Shown in pieces: positions 41,746 through 54,045 of a stretch of DNA of 64,000 nt. The translations under genes were made by a program, and so were the position numbers. The first letter of the stretch is position 1. Each line of letters begins with the position of its first letter. Origin of the DNA: Miscanthus floridulus (lineage: Eukaryota; Streptophyta; Magnoliopsida; Poales; Poaceae); contig NC_089586.1 in NCBI RefSeq assembly GCF_019320115.1, positions 1,399,388-1,463,387 on the forward strand, given 5' to 3'. The notes below the pieces were generated by a model, which was not told the DNA's origin, ran no database searches, and worked only from the letters and a program-made list of their open reading frames with translations.

Positions 41746-42053
41746 CAGTTGAGGCGGATCTTCTGTCTGTGTCCAGGTCCTGCCGCGTCGTGGGCTATGG
41801 CGCGTTAGTGCCGCGCCGTGGTCTATGGCGCGCCAGTGCCGCGCCAAGACCGGTGGCGTGGCAGACCCTGCCACGTCACCGGTCAGCGCTCCGGTCGTCG
41901 CCACGTCACCCCTCTTGCCGCGCCACCATACATGGCGGCTTTTCACCACGCCATGGCAATAGGCGTGACCAAAAGTGTTAGTTTTGAAAAAAAAAATTAA
42001 ACAGTATTAGTTTACAAAAAGTGTTAAAAATAAATAAAAAATTTGATGTGGAT

Positions 42054-43630
42054 GGGGAATAAAAAGAGCTACCCTACCACCCACCAGCTAGGGCTTCTCC
42101 AAGGTGTAAATCAAGCATCACGCCTGGTCGACATGTGTCGAGTACAGTGCCGTCTGACTGAATCATACTGAAGTGTCGTCACTCTCCCGACATCTCACGA
42201 CCATGCCCGTGAATCGATCGGAACAGTAATTTGCGTTGGCCGGGAAATGACCACGCCGTACTACATACAGCTAGCAACAACGATCAATTCATCATACACC
42301 ATGGTTCCGTTCGCTTCGCTGAAAATATAAGCTAAAATATTGTTACAACTGATTTATTGTGAGAGAAAAATACTATTTCAACTGAAAAAAATAAGCTAAA
42401 AAAAATAAATTATAAGAGAAACGACCTGCAGTGCAATGCAGCTATGCAAGAAAGAAGAGGCAGGTAGCAGCGAGCAAATGGCCCTGTTCGCTTAACGGCA
42501 CATGCATCGCTCCACCTCTCTCGGCTAAAAGCCTAAAACGCACCGCCGCGACCCGCGAGCTGTTTCTAATTCCGTTCCCATGGACCCATGTGTGGTGTGG
42601 AACTGGAACCCATGGCACTTTGGCAGGCCGTGAGTCCTATGGGCTAGGGCCCAAACTTTCGTCTCACACTAGTTTGTTTTTCTTTTTCATATTCGCGTGA
42701 GAGTGTACGCCGTGTGTGGTTTATCTCTCTCCTCCTGATGGAGTTTGATTAATAACTAGCAAACACGCCGTGCGTTGCAATGGGAGAAAAAAACCTATTA
42801 AACATTTATATAAAATGATAATAGAAATGGTATATTTCTATTTATGTTTTACCTTTTCTATAATTAAAAGCTATAATTTATTTTATAATGACCATGACAT
42901 CCATAATATATACTAGAAACATTGCGCGGCTTTGCCGCGCTCTCCATGGTGCTGGCCAGTGTTTCATTGCTGATGGGGCAGTGAGGTGTATATTTTGGTC
43001 TCGTCACTCGCTGCTCATGACTTGTCTGATTGGATCGTTCGGTTATATATTAAACCCATATTAATCAACCTAGATCTCATGCTGAGTGCATAAGTTATTT
43101 AGACCAAACTGAGTACATAGTTAAGATTACGCCAGCAGCCCAGCACGGCAACACCACGGACGCGCTCCGTTTCCTCTCCCTGACGATCTGACGATAGCCC
43201 GCCTCACGATCTGACTCCACCGCCCTTTCCCCTCCCTCATGATCTGACAGAAGCCTGCGCCGCCGCCCGCTGGCACTGGCAGGCGATCCTCGCCTTGCCG
43301 CGCCAGGCGCCACCGCGTGACCGTGGTAAAAAACGGCCAGCGTCCCAGACTCCTAGCGCCAGTTCGCGTGTCAGCGTGTGCCATGTGCCCAGTCCTAGCC
43401 GTCCCCTTCTCCACAGGTCAGAACAAATCTTTTTATTATAAGCACCGGTCAAGTGCTATCCAGGTCCAATTGGTGATGCTTTACGGGCCACTGATTAGCA
43501 GAAGCAAGGTATTCACTTATTCTTTCTTAATTAATCTGATTTGTTATATATATAATCGGAAAGTTCTAATGATTGGGTATTCTTTTTTCATACAATCATT
43601 TTAATGGAACGATTTTACTCCACAGGTCAA
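42054..43630. other. Intergenic with MITE remnants
   Basis: About 42302-42425 (GTTCCGTTCGCTTCGCTGAA onward) resembles one end of a grass hAT-type MITE without a clear partner. About 42755-42785 (AACTAGCAAACACGCCGTGC) resembles a common grass repeat end. The rest shows chance ORFs only. Confidence 0.35.
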
Positions 43631-46600
43631 TTAATGGAACGATTTTACAAAAGGAAAGCACCAGAGCTGGATAGTGGCAATAATGCTAGAAATTCACGTT
43701 TGGATGATTATCAACTGGGAGGAGGAGATTAAGTCTGATCCATCATCCTAATGTTAGAGAGAGGGTGAGAAGAAAGTACTTGGAGAATGGGCCTTGCCAA
43801 CCTCACATAGTTTATTTTCCTATGACAAATATTAGAGGAATTCCAAGAAGGTTTGTTCCAGAATGGTTCGATGAGTTTGGAGGTTGGCTTGAATATAGTG
43901 AGTCCAAAGACAGAGCATATTGCTTTTATTATTTCTTGTTTAGAGAAAAGAAGGATGGCAGATATGAAGCATTTGTTAAAAATGGTTGGAATGGCTATCA
44001 TAGAAAGGAAAGGCTACAAAATCATGTTGGTAATGTCGGTGGCTCACAATATCTGGCAATGAAGAAATGTGATGATCTCTTACAAACAAAACAACACATT
44101 GATGTTGCTTTCCGTGATGTGAGTGAATCTGCTAAGAAGGACTACTTTACTCGTTTGAATGGGTCTATTGATGTTGCTAGAATATTGGTGAAGCAAGGAT
44201 TGCCATTTCGAGGCCACGACGAGTCGAAGAAGTCCTTAAATAAAGGGAACTTCAGGGAATTTTGTAATTTTGCAGAGGAGCAAAATCCGACCTTAAGAAA
44301 GGCAGTAGATAAAAAGAATTCGGATAACAGCCTTTTGATTGCTCCTGAAATACAAAAGGATATTGTGCATTGTTTTGCAAAGGAAGTGCTACACTCTATT
44401 CTAGAAGAAATTGGGGATGCTGTTTTTTGCTTGCTAGTTGATGAGTCGAGAGATGTTTCTTGGAAAGAACAAATGGCAGTGGTCTTAAGATATGTTGATA
44501 AATGTGGAATTGTTAAAGAGAGATTTGTTGGTCTTGTTCATGTGAAAGAAACAAATTCTGTAAGTCTCAAGTCTGCTATTGATGCATTATTTGCTGATCT
44601 TAAGTTAAGCCTAAAGCAAGTTAGAGGCCAAGGATATGATGGTGCTAGCAATATGCGAGGTGAGTTCAACGGCTTGCAATCATTGATCATGGAAGAAAAT
44701 AGTTCAGCTTATTATGTTCACTGTTTTGCTCACCAACTTCAATTAGTCCTTGTGGCCACTGCGAGAAAGCATAAAGGGGTTAGTGAATTTTTTACTATGA
44801 TTTCTATGTTATTGAATGTGGTGGGTGGATCATCTAAGAGAAGGGACATGATTAGAGATATTAATCTTGAAGAAATGAGTAAAGCATTAGGCTATGGACA
44901 ACTTCAGACTGGGACAAAGTTAAATCAAGAGCAAAGTCTTCAAAGACCTGGAGATACTTGTTGGAGTTCCCATTATAAATCTCTCAAAAGTTTGGTTGAC
45001 ATGTTTCCTACAATAGTCAAGGTACTAGAAATTGTGGAAAAAGATAAAAAGGATTGGAAAATTAGAGATCAAGCATCAAACCTTCTACGATACTTCCAAT
45101 CTTTCGACTTTGTCTTCTATTTGCATCTCATGTTGACTATATTAGGAATCACAAATACCTTGTCATTAGCGTTGCAATGGAAGGACCAGGACATAGTGAA
45201 TGCTATTAAATGTGTGAAAGCAACAAAGTGCCAATTGGATGAACTTAGAAAAGAAAAGTGGGTGAAACTATTAGATGATGTGCATGGATTTTGTGACAAG
45301 AATATGTGGCAGAATTGCCTAATCTAATGCCTCCTAGGAGTGCTCATCTTCCATTAGACACTAAGCACCCAAGGGAGAACACCAAATTACTCGGTTCCAT
45401 CGAGCACACCCTAGGGGAGAACCCGAAAATCCATATTTTTCCATTAGGATCACAAATGAGAGAATAAAGCTTACATCATTTTAACCATTTCTTACATCAC
45501 TTTTAATACAACATCAGAGTATAATATTTATTATTATAACAATGGAATGTATCATATTATCAGAGTTATAAATAGTTGAATTGAACAATAGAATATAAAC
45601 ATGTGATCAGAATTACAGTGGAAATAATTATCTAATCATGGCATGGTGAATCATGGATAGGTAAACTATGATAATAGATTATAAAACTTTTATTTAGTAA
45701 AACATTTGATGAGAGTTATAAATAACAACTATGATCGAAGCGTAAAGGAATCCTCGCTGAGCCCACCAGGAGGAATCCACACACAAGAGTTAGCTCTAGC
45801 ATCCACCTGTCACCTGCAACAGGGGGAATAAAACCCTGAGTACTCAATTGTACTCAGCAAGACTTACCCGACAAGAGGAAAGAAAAGACTCCAAGGATAT
45901 GCAAGGCTATCTGACTTGTGGGTTTATTGCATGTGCAGAAAGCATTACTAAGCGTGCGTCCTTATATTAGATTTTTATTAATAGCCGCATTGGTTCATTA
46001 ACTAACCATTCTATATAAGCACCTATGCTACTTTCAAGCAGGTGGTAAGCAATCAGATTTCCTTTTCTTTCCATCTTTTATCTTCCAGTTCTTACTACGG
46101 TGCTAGGCATAAGACAAGCCGTACTAACTCGGTGGCGATTCGTGAACCAATGTCCCTAGCTGGGTACCCCAAAAACACACGCCTTGCTTGTACCCCGGGC
46201 ACAAGTAGGACCAACCCATCACCCTCCTATCTAGGGGTCCTAGGTCCCCGTCCAAACTAGGACTCCAAGCCCCCACCCCTGAGTCCCGGACTTAGTACGG
46301 TGCAAGGACCTCCTCCACCAAAAAGAAACCCTGACAGTTGGTTCGAAAATAGCCGGAACCCACAACAAGAGAGTAACAAGTCTTCCAAGCGCCCATACAC
46401 AAGTATGTGCTCAGGATAATAAATTTGTGACTTGCCTCGATGACTTATGCAACGATCGGTCCTAACCGACACAGACAGGGAAAGCGGTGTAACCAGGCCA
46501 TGCCCAGCGTCCATGGTGACACAACCACTTACACCCACCAATACCCAACCATATCCCCGCCCGATCACAATTTTCCTTTCCACCATTTATAATTTCCAAG

Positions 46601-46732
46601 TGATAATGATATAGTAACATATTTCCTATATCTCGCGAGTGACAGACAATCACTCGACTTCTACCGGTTCCTGTAGCATAGCAATCTATCCGATCCTGTC
46701 ATACTAGTAAGACTCATAGGATAAATAAATAA

Positions 46733-46771
<39 letters not shown>

Positions 46772-46838
46772 AGTGGGTTTCATTCAACTCCTTAAAACTT
46801 AATGCACAAATATAATTTAAATAGCAGAAAAGTAGGGG

Positions 46839-47042
46839 TTATGCACCAGGGCTTGGGAGGAGCAGCGCGCCGATGCCATAGCCCGTGGCGATGACAGAGT
46901 CATAGACACAATAGTCGTACTCCTTGGCGGCGTCCATGGAGATGGTGGACCAGCTCCGGCATTGCTCGGTGGCCACACCTAGGCCAAAGGCGATGACGTC
47001 CAGGAGGATCACCACCGCCTGCATGAAGACGGATGCCACCAT
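46839..47042 (-). pseudogene. DUF1218 (MODIFYING WALL LIGNIN-type) gene fragment in 3' LTR
   Basis: The 67-residue frame starts MVASVFMQAVVILLDVIAFG (a membrane segment) and continues through a TEQ motif to KEYDYCVYDSVIATGYGIGA, ending after LLLPSPGA. This matches the N-terminus of plant DUF1218 four-helix membrane proteins, where E-Y-D-Y-C-V-Y-D and I-A-T-G are hallmarks. Only the first part is present; the remaining three helices are absent. A leader-like sequence precedes the ATG. The fragment is in the sense direction of the retrotransposon and ends at the junction with ordinary LTR sequence (GGTGCATAACCCC), which also occurs in the related LTR at 4510. Confidence 0.72.
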
Positions 47043-47574
47043 GAGCGAGTGAGCTAGCCTAGCCTACTCCTACCGATCGGTCTCTACTTAGCACGTGGCT
47101 AAGTTGCTGGTCTAGACTGGGTACTGCTAGGGTGAGCCTGGCGAACCTCAAGAAGGCAGAGGGCAGGACAAACAACAGCATGTTCGGGCATGGCTATGTG
47201 CTGGCGCAGACGGTTGCTCGGCTCTGCGGAAGCGGCAGAGGCAAGCCGAGGCAGGCAACAAAGGAAGCACGACAAGGTGTGCTGGCACGGCAGCACAAGC
47301 AGAGCCAAATAGAGGCAGCAGAGTGATGCGACGACACTGACATTTGGACGGAGGCAGTGCAGAGCAGGCGCGAGAGGGAAAACGAGGAGCCATGCGGTAC
47401 GCCACCATCCTCATAAATGCGGCATGGGGGCAGGGCATCACGGCGTGGTTGCAGGTGTGCATGCACTGGCTTGCTTGCTGAGTGCACTTGCGTCCTGTGC
47501 GGATACTCCTACTAGGTAAGAGCTGCTGATACTTGTTGTTTGCTCTGAAATGATGTGGCGGAAAGCAAGGCAGA

Positions 47575-50006
47575 TGAAAGGTCCTTGTGTGGTTTTGGTA
47601 ATTGAGTGACAACCTAGGTGGACTAATTGTGTTTATGTGAGATACACAGGTGATTAGTCCACATGTACATATATGTGAGCAACATATGCCATGAAGGTGA
47701 AAATGGCTTGGAGATGTTGCAAAGCTCACACATGTGATGATGAAGGAGCTTATTGCACATGAGACATGACATTGAGTCATGTGATCAAGGTGAAGAAGAT
47801 CAAGACAAGACTTGGCTTGATGGACCGGTTGCAAGCATGAAGGACAAGTCGGAGGCTTTGGAGCGATAGATCACGTGGCGGTGAAGCTTGAGCAAGACTT
47901 GGCGCTGATGGACGAAGGCAACGGTGAAAAGCAAGTGAAGTCAAGATCAATGAACCAATATGATCATGTGATGATATGAAGTGGATCATATCATTGTTGA
48001 TCGTGTTGGTGCATGTGTTGCATCAACATTGGAGGAGATAGAATGGAATGCGCAAGGCAAAGGTATAACCTAGGGTATTTCATTTCACCGGTCATAGGTG
48101 TGTAGAGAAGTTTGTGACCAGGTTTAGGATAGATGGCCATACTATCAAGAGGGGCAAACTTGTTTGCATATCGGTCATCTAGTGCCACTCGAGTGATCTA
48201 ACTTTGCATCATCTCTAGGATTGAGTGGCGTGGCAAGTTGAGTGGCTAATCCTTTGAAAAATGATTGTGAAAATGCTAACACACATACACATAGTGGTGT
48301 ACACTTGGTGGTGTTGGCACATTTATAAAGGAGATGAAGTTGGAGTTGATGTGGAGCAACTTGGCGATGGAACGGAGGTGAGAAGGGTTCGAAACTCCAC
48401 TGGTGGAGTGTCCATCCGTAGAGTGCGGACAGTCCGACGGTGCCACCGGTGCCCTATACAGAAAAGATAGGGTCTCACAGAGTGCACCGGACGCTGGTCA
48501 TGCAGTGATTGGATGCTGGGGTCCTGCGTTCGGTCAGTGGCAGCAGAGCGTTGAAAGTGACCGGACGTTGGCAGGGTGCGTCCAGTCAGGCTGATGTACA
48601 ATGACGTAGACGATGAAGAAAAGTTGGAGAAGGACCGAACGCTGATGCTGTGTCCGATCGTGACCGACCGGACGCGTCTAGTCACGACTGGTACCTTACT
48701 GGAAACGACCGGACACTGGGGTTGCTGCATTCGACCACTTGAGCAGCTGCGTCCAGTCATCACTTGAGCGTTGAGATAGGGTGAACAGCGTTTGAAGCCG
48801 ATGAGCGTTTGAAGCCGATGACATGTGGCAAGCATCGGGCAACTGGACGCTGAGGTCCTACGTCCGGTCAACCTGAAAAACACATAGTGAAGGGGTAACG
48901 ACTAGTTTAGCCTATGAGGCTATAAATAGAAGGTGGTCTCGGCCATGGCTGGTGTTGAGCACATCAGGGGACTTTGTGTCCATGCTTGTGAGTGCTTGGG
49001 AGCCCTCTATCTCACATATGCTTGATAGTGATCATCCAATTGTGTGAGAGAGCGATTCTAGTGTGATTGCATTGAGAGGTTGTATTGAGTGGCACTAGGT
49101 GATCGAGTTGCAAGCCGGTGGTGCTTGTTACTCTTGGAGGTTGCCACCTCCTAGATGGCTTGGTGGTGGTCTCCGTCGAAGCCTGCAAGAAGCTTGTGCG
49201 GTGCTCCGGAGAAGAGCTTTGTGAGGGGCATTGTGCTCGCCCCACAGGAGCCACGAAGAGCAACTCTAGTTGAGCGTATCATTGAGCTACCCTCACTTTC
49301 GGGGTAGGTTCTTGAGGTGCCCGATGTGCGGGCTTGGCGGGTGATGCCAATTAGCCACCGAACCACCAAGTGAGCGATCGACACAACGGGGACTAGCGTG
49401 TTGGCAAGCACGTGAACCTCAGAAGAAAAATCACCGTGACAACTTTATTCTTCCCGTTGGTTTGCATCCTCGTTACACAAGCTCATATTTATATTTCATA
49501 TACATTGTGCTTGTGTAGTTGCTCTTGTAATTAGTTAGCTTGTGTAGCTTACTAGTTACCTTCTTGCTTGTGTAGCATAGAAGTAGCTCCCTTGTGTGGC
49601 TAATTTGGTTTGTGTAACCTTGTTAGTCACATTACTTAGTTTGTGTAGCTAAGTAATTGTGCTCTCTAATTTGGCATTGGTTGCCTTGTTATTGAGCATT
49701 GCTAGTGAGCTTAGGTGGTTTTGTGCTTTTGGTTACTAGCTTGTGTAGGAGCTCCCTTGTTGCTTGAAGTACTAGTGGCATAAGTTTGTGTGACCTTGCT
49801 TCTAGAATTGGTTAGGTGAGCTCTAGCTAGCCCGGCACCTTTGTTGCTTAATTAGTATCTTTGTAAGGTGCTAGAGAACATAAATAAAGGTGTGTAGTCT
49901 TGGCTAGACCGATAGTTTTAATTCCGCACTTGTTTTGGTTAGCCGACGCGATTAATTTTAGAAAGGACTATTCACCCCCCCTCTAGTCCGCCATCTCGAC
50001 CTCACA
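47575..50006 (+). repeat. 2.4 kb solo LTR, probably copia (SIRE/Maximus type)
   Basis: Begins TGAAAGGTCCTTGTGTGG and ends CTCACA. A perfect 5-bp duplication GCAGA flanks it (47570-47574, 50007-50011), and the intact sister LTR lacks it. It contains many GACCGGACG-type motifs (48420-48870) and AGTTCACCCCCCCTCTAGTC-like sequence near its end, typical of long copia LTRs. Family assignment and strand are inference. Confidence 0.75.
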
Positions 50007-50547
50007 GCAGAGAGCAGAGAAAAGAAAGAGCGAGGAGCAGTCAGTCAACTTATACAGTCAATCGCTACTAGTATCGCTGAGTACGTTTGCCCTTTCTTCT
50101 AATTATTTGTTTTATAGTTATTGTCATAACATGTGTGCGTCTGTGTGTGTATATATATATATAATGGTTTACTAATTTAGATAATTTGCAACGTCTAGGC
50201 ACAGGAAAATTTCAACAAAGCTCGAATTTAAATTTGATTCAAAAGCTATATATATGTATATCGTTCTATTTATTAATGGATTTTATTTTATTTATAAAAG
50301 TTGCTTTTCATGCTTAATCTAATAGGAGAACCTGTCCGTTAGCATCGTTGTTCAATATTCCTAAATATATTTACGCATTGAGTAATTTAACTTGGGCATT
50401 TATTCGAATCCACAAAACTGGGTCACCGGATTCACTTATCACATCAAGTACATTTTAAATCCAAAAATTCTAAGAAACTCGTTTTGAAAATTTTACTTTG
50501 GCCTAAATCGTGGTGCTAAACGAGCTCATAACACCAGAGGTGTTACA

Positions 50548-52444
50548 ACCAACTGCCCTTAAAAAGAATCTCGTCTCGAGATTCGAAACAAGAACCAAAA
50601 GAGGGGAAACACAGTTACATTTTGTAGATCAGGGATCACACAAAAGATTACATGAGTTTGAGTACTAAACCGCACAGGGATTTAGAGATACATGGTCAAG
50701 AGCAACCTAATACAACCGAGACTTAATCCAAAAGTCGAGATAGACGAGGACAATGGAGAAACAACAAGATAATGATTATCCAAAACATGGCGTAGCACCA
50801 ACAGATCCAGAAACAAGACTCCCAGAACTCAACCATTGTGAACCCTAAAACCAAACTAACCAAGGGAACTTGAACTTCTTCGGAAACCAGATCCTTTCTT
50901 CTTAGATTACACCATTACCTCGGACTGACAAATCTAGCTTCACAATGGCGACTGGATCTCGTAGCTATGCTCGGATTGAAGTGGATGAGAATGAAGAAGA
51001 AGAGCAAGGACCAAGGGTGTTTTGTAGTGGCAAATGGAGATGGGCCGCAACACACCGGAAGTGAAGGTGGTGTGAATGCGATACATAGACGAGTCATGCT
51101 ATGGAGATAAACACGACCGTGGTGCGCTCCCTGCACAAGTGAGCAGATGGAAAATAAAGGAGAGGAGATAAGAGGGTGCGCTCGATGAGGGAGGCATGCC
51201 AATGGTTGTGTCCCCAAAAGAAGAACGAAAGGAGAGGGAAAGGGGGGGTCCAGTACGAGGGATGAGGCATGAGTGTCGAGAGCCGACCGGATGCTAGGAA
51301 AAGGAGAAACACATAGTGCACAAAGACCACGAGTGCGGCACGATGCCGCGGCCACGCGAAAATGGGGTGCTAAACGCCCGATACAGACAATGTTCATAGG
51401 GCACGCAGCGAAATGACCCAGCATGCGTAGCACGGTCAACTAAACACATGGCTTGGGACGTGACATCCACTTAGACTTTTATAATTACTCCCGACTACCT
51501 GAGGTTAACTTTCCTTACTACTCTTTTTTTCTTTACTTTACTCGACCACATCCATCTTTCATATAGACTAAGACCATGTCATACTTTCTTCCTCCAAAAC
51601 CACCTCCTCTTGCTTACCTTGAGAGAACACTATGTCATCAACCTGTTGTGGATTTCCTGTTTGAACACCCGAATATTTTCAAGGAGAATATTTGTAGCAA
51701 AAGCGGTATGGCGGTGTAACTTGGCAAAGGTACTTGGTTAAAAACCTCGATACCAGCGCGTGTCGAGTAGCGTCACCATGTGGTAGCTGTTCCATAGGGA
51801 GCCCTCAGTTTTGTCATGGCACCATAAGCTATTAACCAGGAAACTACTACCAATTTACATGCCATGAAGGCGGTGGGGTCATAGACCACAGAGTAAGGGG
51901 AGTATTGTAGGGAAAAATTCAAACAACAAGGGTTCCCTTCACAACAACAGATAAGGAATTCAAATCCAATGTCAGATTTGATTTATAGAGATTCAAGTGT
52001 TCTGTCAGAACATCCACAATTAGTCGATACAGTGTCTAATAATACCCAATTACGGTTGATCTACTGGCATCTGAATGTCAACTTCTCTTGTAACCCGCTT
52101 AATATTGCCCTTGAAAACTTAGAGCACGTCTAACGAGACTTAAAGTAGATGGACGCAATAAACACAACAAAATAACACAATGCATATTCCAACTATCTTA
52201 TTTGGGTACATCATACAGGCATTTAGGCTCCCATCCATGACACAACATTCACCTTCCCTATGTCGGATGATTCCAACAACTACGGGCGACAACAATGGCA
52301 AGAGTACAATACCGGAGGACAACGACGAAGAACACTGCTACTATGGGTACAACATTCCAAGGCAAGTAAGCTACTCTAGCCATGCATCTTCATTCCTGGG
52401 CTCGATGGATTCTTCTACCGCCCTGGCTACGAATCTGCATCTTC
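50548..52444. other. Internal region of the non-autonomous element, 3' part
   Basis: Contains no recognisable protein. Sequence next to the left LTR (TTTTTAAGGGCAGTTGG on the minus strand) is in the position of the polypurine tract. Confidence 0.5.
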
Positions 52445-53269
52445 TCATGGCAATGGCTGAGTGAGAGGAATCAAGGGCTCTACTTCTAACACTTCCGAAG
52501 GTGGAGGTGCTGGTGGTGCTACAACATCGGTTCTCCTTCTTTCTAGCTGGTGGATAGGGATCCCTTCCAAGATCGGGGTATCCTGCCTTTCAGCAGCCAG
52601 CGTCCTCCGCTTGGCCCTAGTGAGAAGATAGGCCTCACGCAGCTGATGAACATGCCGGTCTTCGGCCCCCTTCAGAGCTTCTGACATGGTAGTCTCCTGG
52701 CTCTCAGCAGCTGCAGCACTAGCATGCGCTTTAGCGAGCTGCACCTCGAGCATCCGGGTGAAGACCTCAGCTTCCTCGACTCACTAGAGATAGATCCTTA
52801 GTTCCAAGGCTTGCCGGTCATACTGCTCATCCAAAGCAAGCAGGTACGTGGTCAAGTACACCATGGTAGGGCTATCTTCTTGCGCATCTCGCCCTTGCAA
52901 AGCCTCCATGCGAGCCCTCCATGCCCACCGATTCCTATCCAAAGGGGGAAAGAACCTCATGGGAGTACGGGTAATGGGCTCTTCATAGACCTGGCAGAGG
53001 TACCGCAAGGCTTTACGGGCCACAATCTAGTAGGTGTTGATGAAGCGAAACCCAGTTGCGGTCACACTCTAGGTTTCAGTGAGGTCGGGGAACTCTTCAC
53101 TCTTCCCGATGTACACGGTAACCTCACACCGCTCAATGCCATGCTCCTCATACTCATGGCCCTCATACTCAAGACGATCTTTGACTCTGAGCTTTTGCAA
53201 GATGGCATGCATGATTCTAGTAAAACCCTCAACGTTCAGGCAGTAACTACTAACCTAGGCTTCTACCAT
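52445..53269 (-). pseudogene. Uncharacterised ORF of the non-autonomous retrotransposon
   Basis: From ATG at 53269 one frame of about 270 codons reads to 52445. It has an N-terminal part with GFTRIMHAILQKLRVKDRLE and CEVTVYIGKSEEFPDL, a middle part ARKALRYLCQVYEEPITRTP, RFFPPLDRNRWAW and YLTTYLLALDEQYDRQ, then an Ala/Glu-rich coiled-coil-like region (MLEVQLAKAHASAAAAESQE, about 52690-52753) and a Pro-rich C-terminus. Stops interrupt it at four or more sites, mostly TAG. It is not reverse transcriptase or integrase, has no zinc knuckle, and I do not recognise it as gag. It may be an element-specific structural protein. Confidence 0.5.
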
Positions 53270-54029
53270 TTCTGGCGGCGGTGGTGAGGAAGGCTGAGCG
53301 TAAAGCTGGCTCAAAGGAAAAGCTAGGCGAGCTAAAGTGCGCTGAGTGGTGGTACCAAGGTTAAGTCAGGCTCTGCTTATAAAGGCGGAGCGTTCAGTGG
53401 TCCTGGCGCGGTCCACCAGGGTTCCCGCGCGGGATCACTACAACGAATCGACCAAATTCCGCGCGTTTGAGGCGAGCAACGTGGGATGCCATTACTGACT
53501 AGTATGACTGTAGGGCAAGGGTTCAATAAGAGCGCAGAAAAGGGGTACAGGGAGACGTGGGTCACGACAGGCATGAACCATGAGTGAACACAGAGCACGA
53601 AGTCATAGTGCAGACCTAACTCTAGAACAGGAATGAATCAGTAGTGCATAGTATGACACGCATGACACCTATGGAGGGCATATCTACAAGCAATACGAGC
53701 TCTACAATGCACAAGAAGGATATGCATGAATGCACGTCCTATACGTCCTTCCACTGTTGCCAGCATATAGGGCAACCGTTCTTGGATTTTTGGCACAGCG
53801 TTCTCTCCCTGTAACTAGTCGATACTATCGGACTATGCACGAGTTAGTGTACCTGCAGAAAAATTGATTAAGTCTACCTAAGTCAGCAGAGTGCCATCTA
53901 TCCTAGATACATACCATAGTAATAGGGCTACTTATATAACTTCGTAGTTGAACGCCCTAACTTTTTGCAAAAATAGGTTTTCAAATTTTAGTTTAGAAAA
54001 GGTTTTCAAAGCTTTATTTCCTCATTTGT
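53270..54029. other. Leader region of the non-autonomous element
   Basis: Lies between the primer-binding site (54030-54041) and the ORF start at 53269. No coding sequence is recognised. Confidence 0.45.
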
Positions 54030-54041
54030 GCTCTGATACCA
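54030..54041 (-). other. Primer-binding site of the non-autonomous element
   Basis: The minus strand reads TGGTATCAGAGC four bases from the 5' LTR end; initiator tRNA-Met type. Confidence 0.8.
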
Positions 54042-54045
54042 CCTA

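Larger units (their letters stand above)
37434..42044. mobile_element. Long-TIR Mutator-like element with plant mobile domain gene
   Basis: About 270 bp at each end (37434-37700; 41770-42044) are inverted copies, sharing GTAAACTAAT, AACTAACACTTTTGG and GGTGACGTGGCAGG. Flanks GATGTGTAG (37425-37433) and GATGTGGAT (42045-42053) match at 7 of 9. Inside are a plus-strand plant mobile domain gene and a minus-strand peroxidase fragment. No transposase is seen. Confidence 0.75.
45307..50547 (-). repeat. 3' LTR of the non-autonomous element (interrupted)
   Basis: About 2.80 kb of LTR in two pieces, 45307-47574 and 50007-50547, colinear with 54046-56834. It includes an (AT)n tract (46735-46768) and the DUF1218 fragment. 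Confidence 0.88.

Noticed and set aside
46735..46770. AT dinucleotide tracts (also at 55467-55494 and 56430-56450)
   Set aside because: Ordinary microsatellites in the LTRs; no further signal.
47099..47834. Minus-strand ORFs of up to 228 codons crossing the solo LTR boundary
   Set aside because: They run across a transposon junction and lack domains; they cannot be a single gene.
48323..48883. 186-codon ORF in the 2.4 kb solo LTR
   Set aside because: Lies in the repetitive GACCGGACG-rich LTR sequence; no domain is visible.
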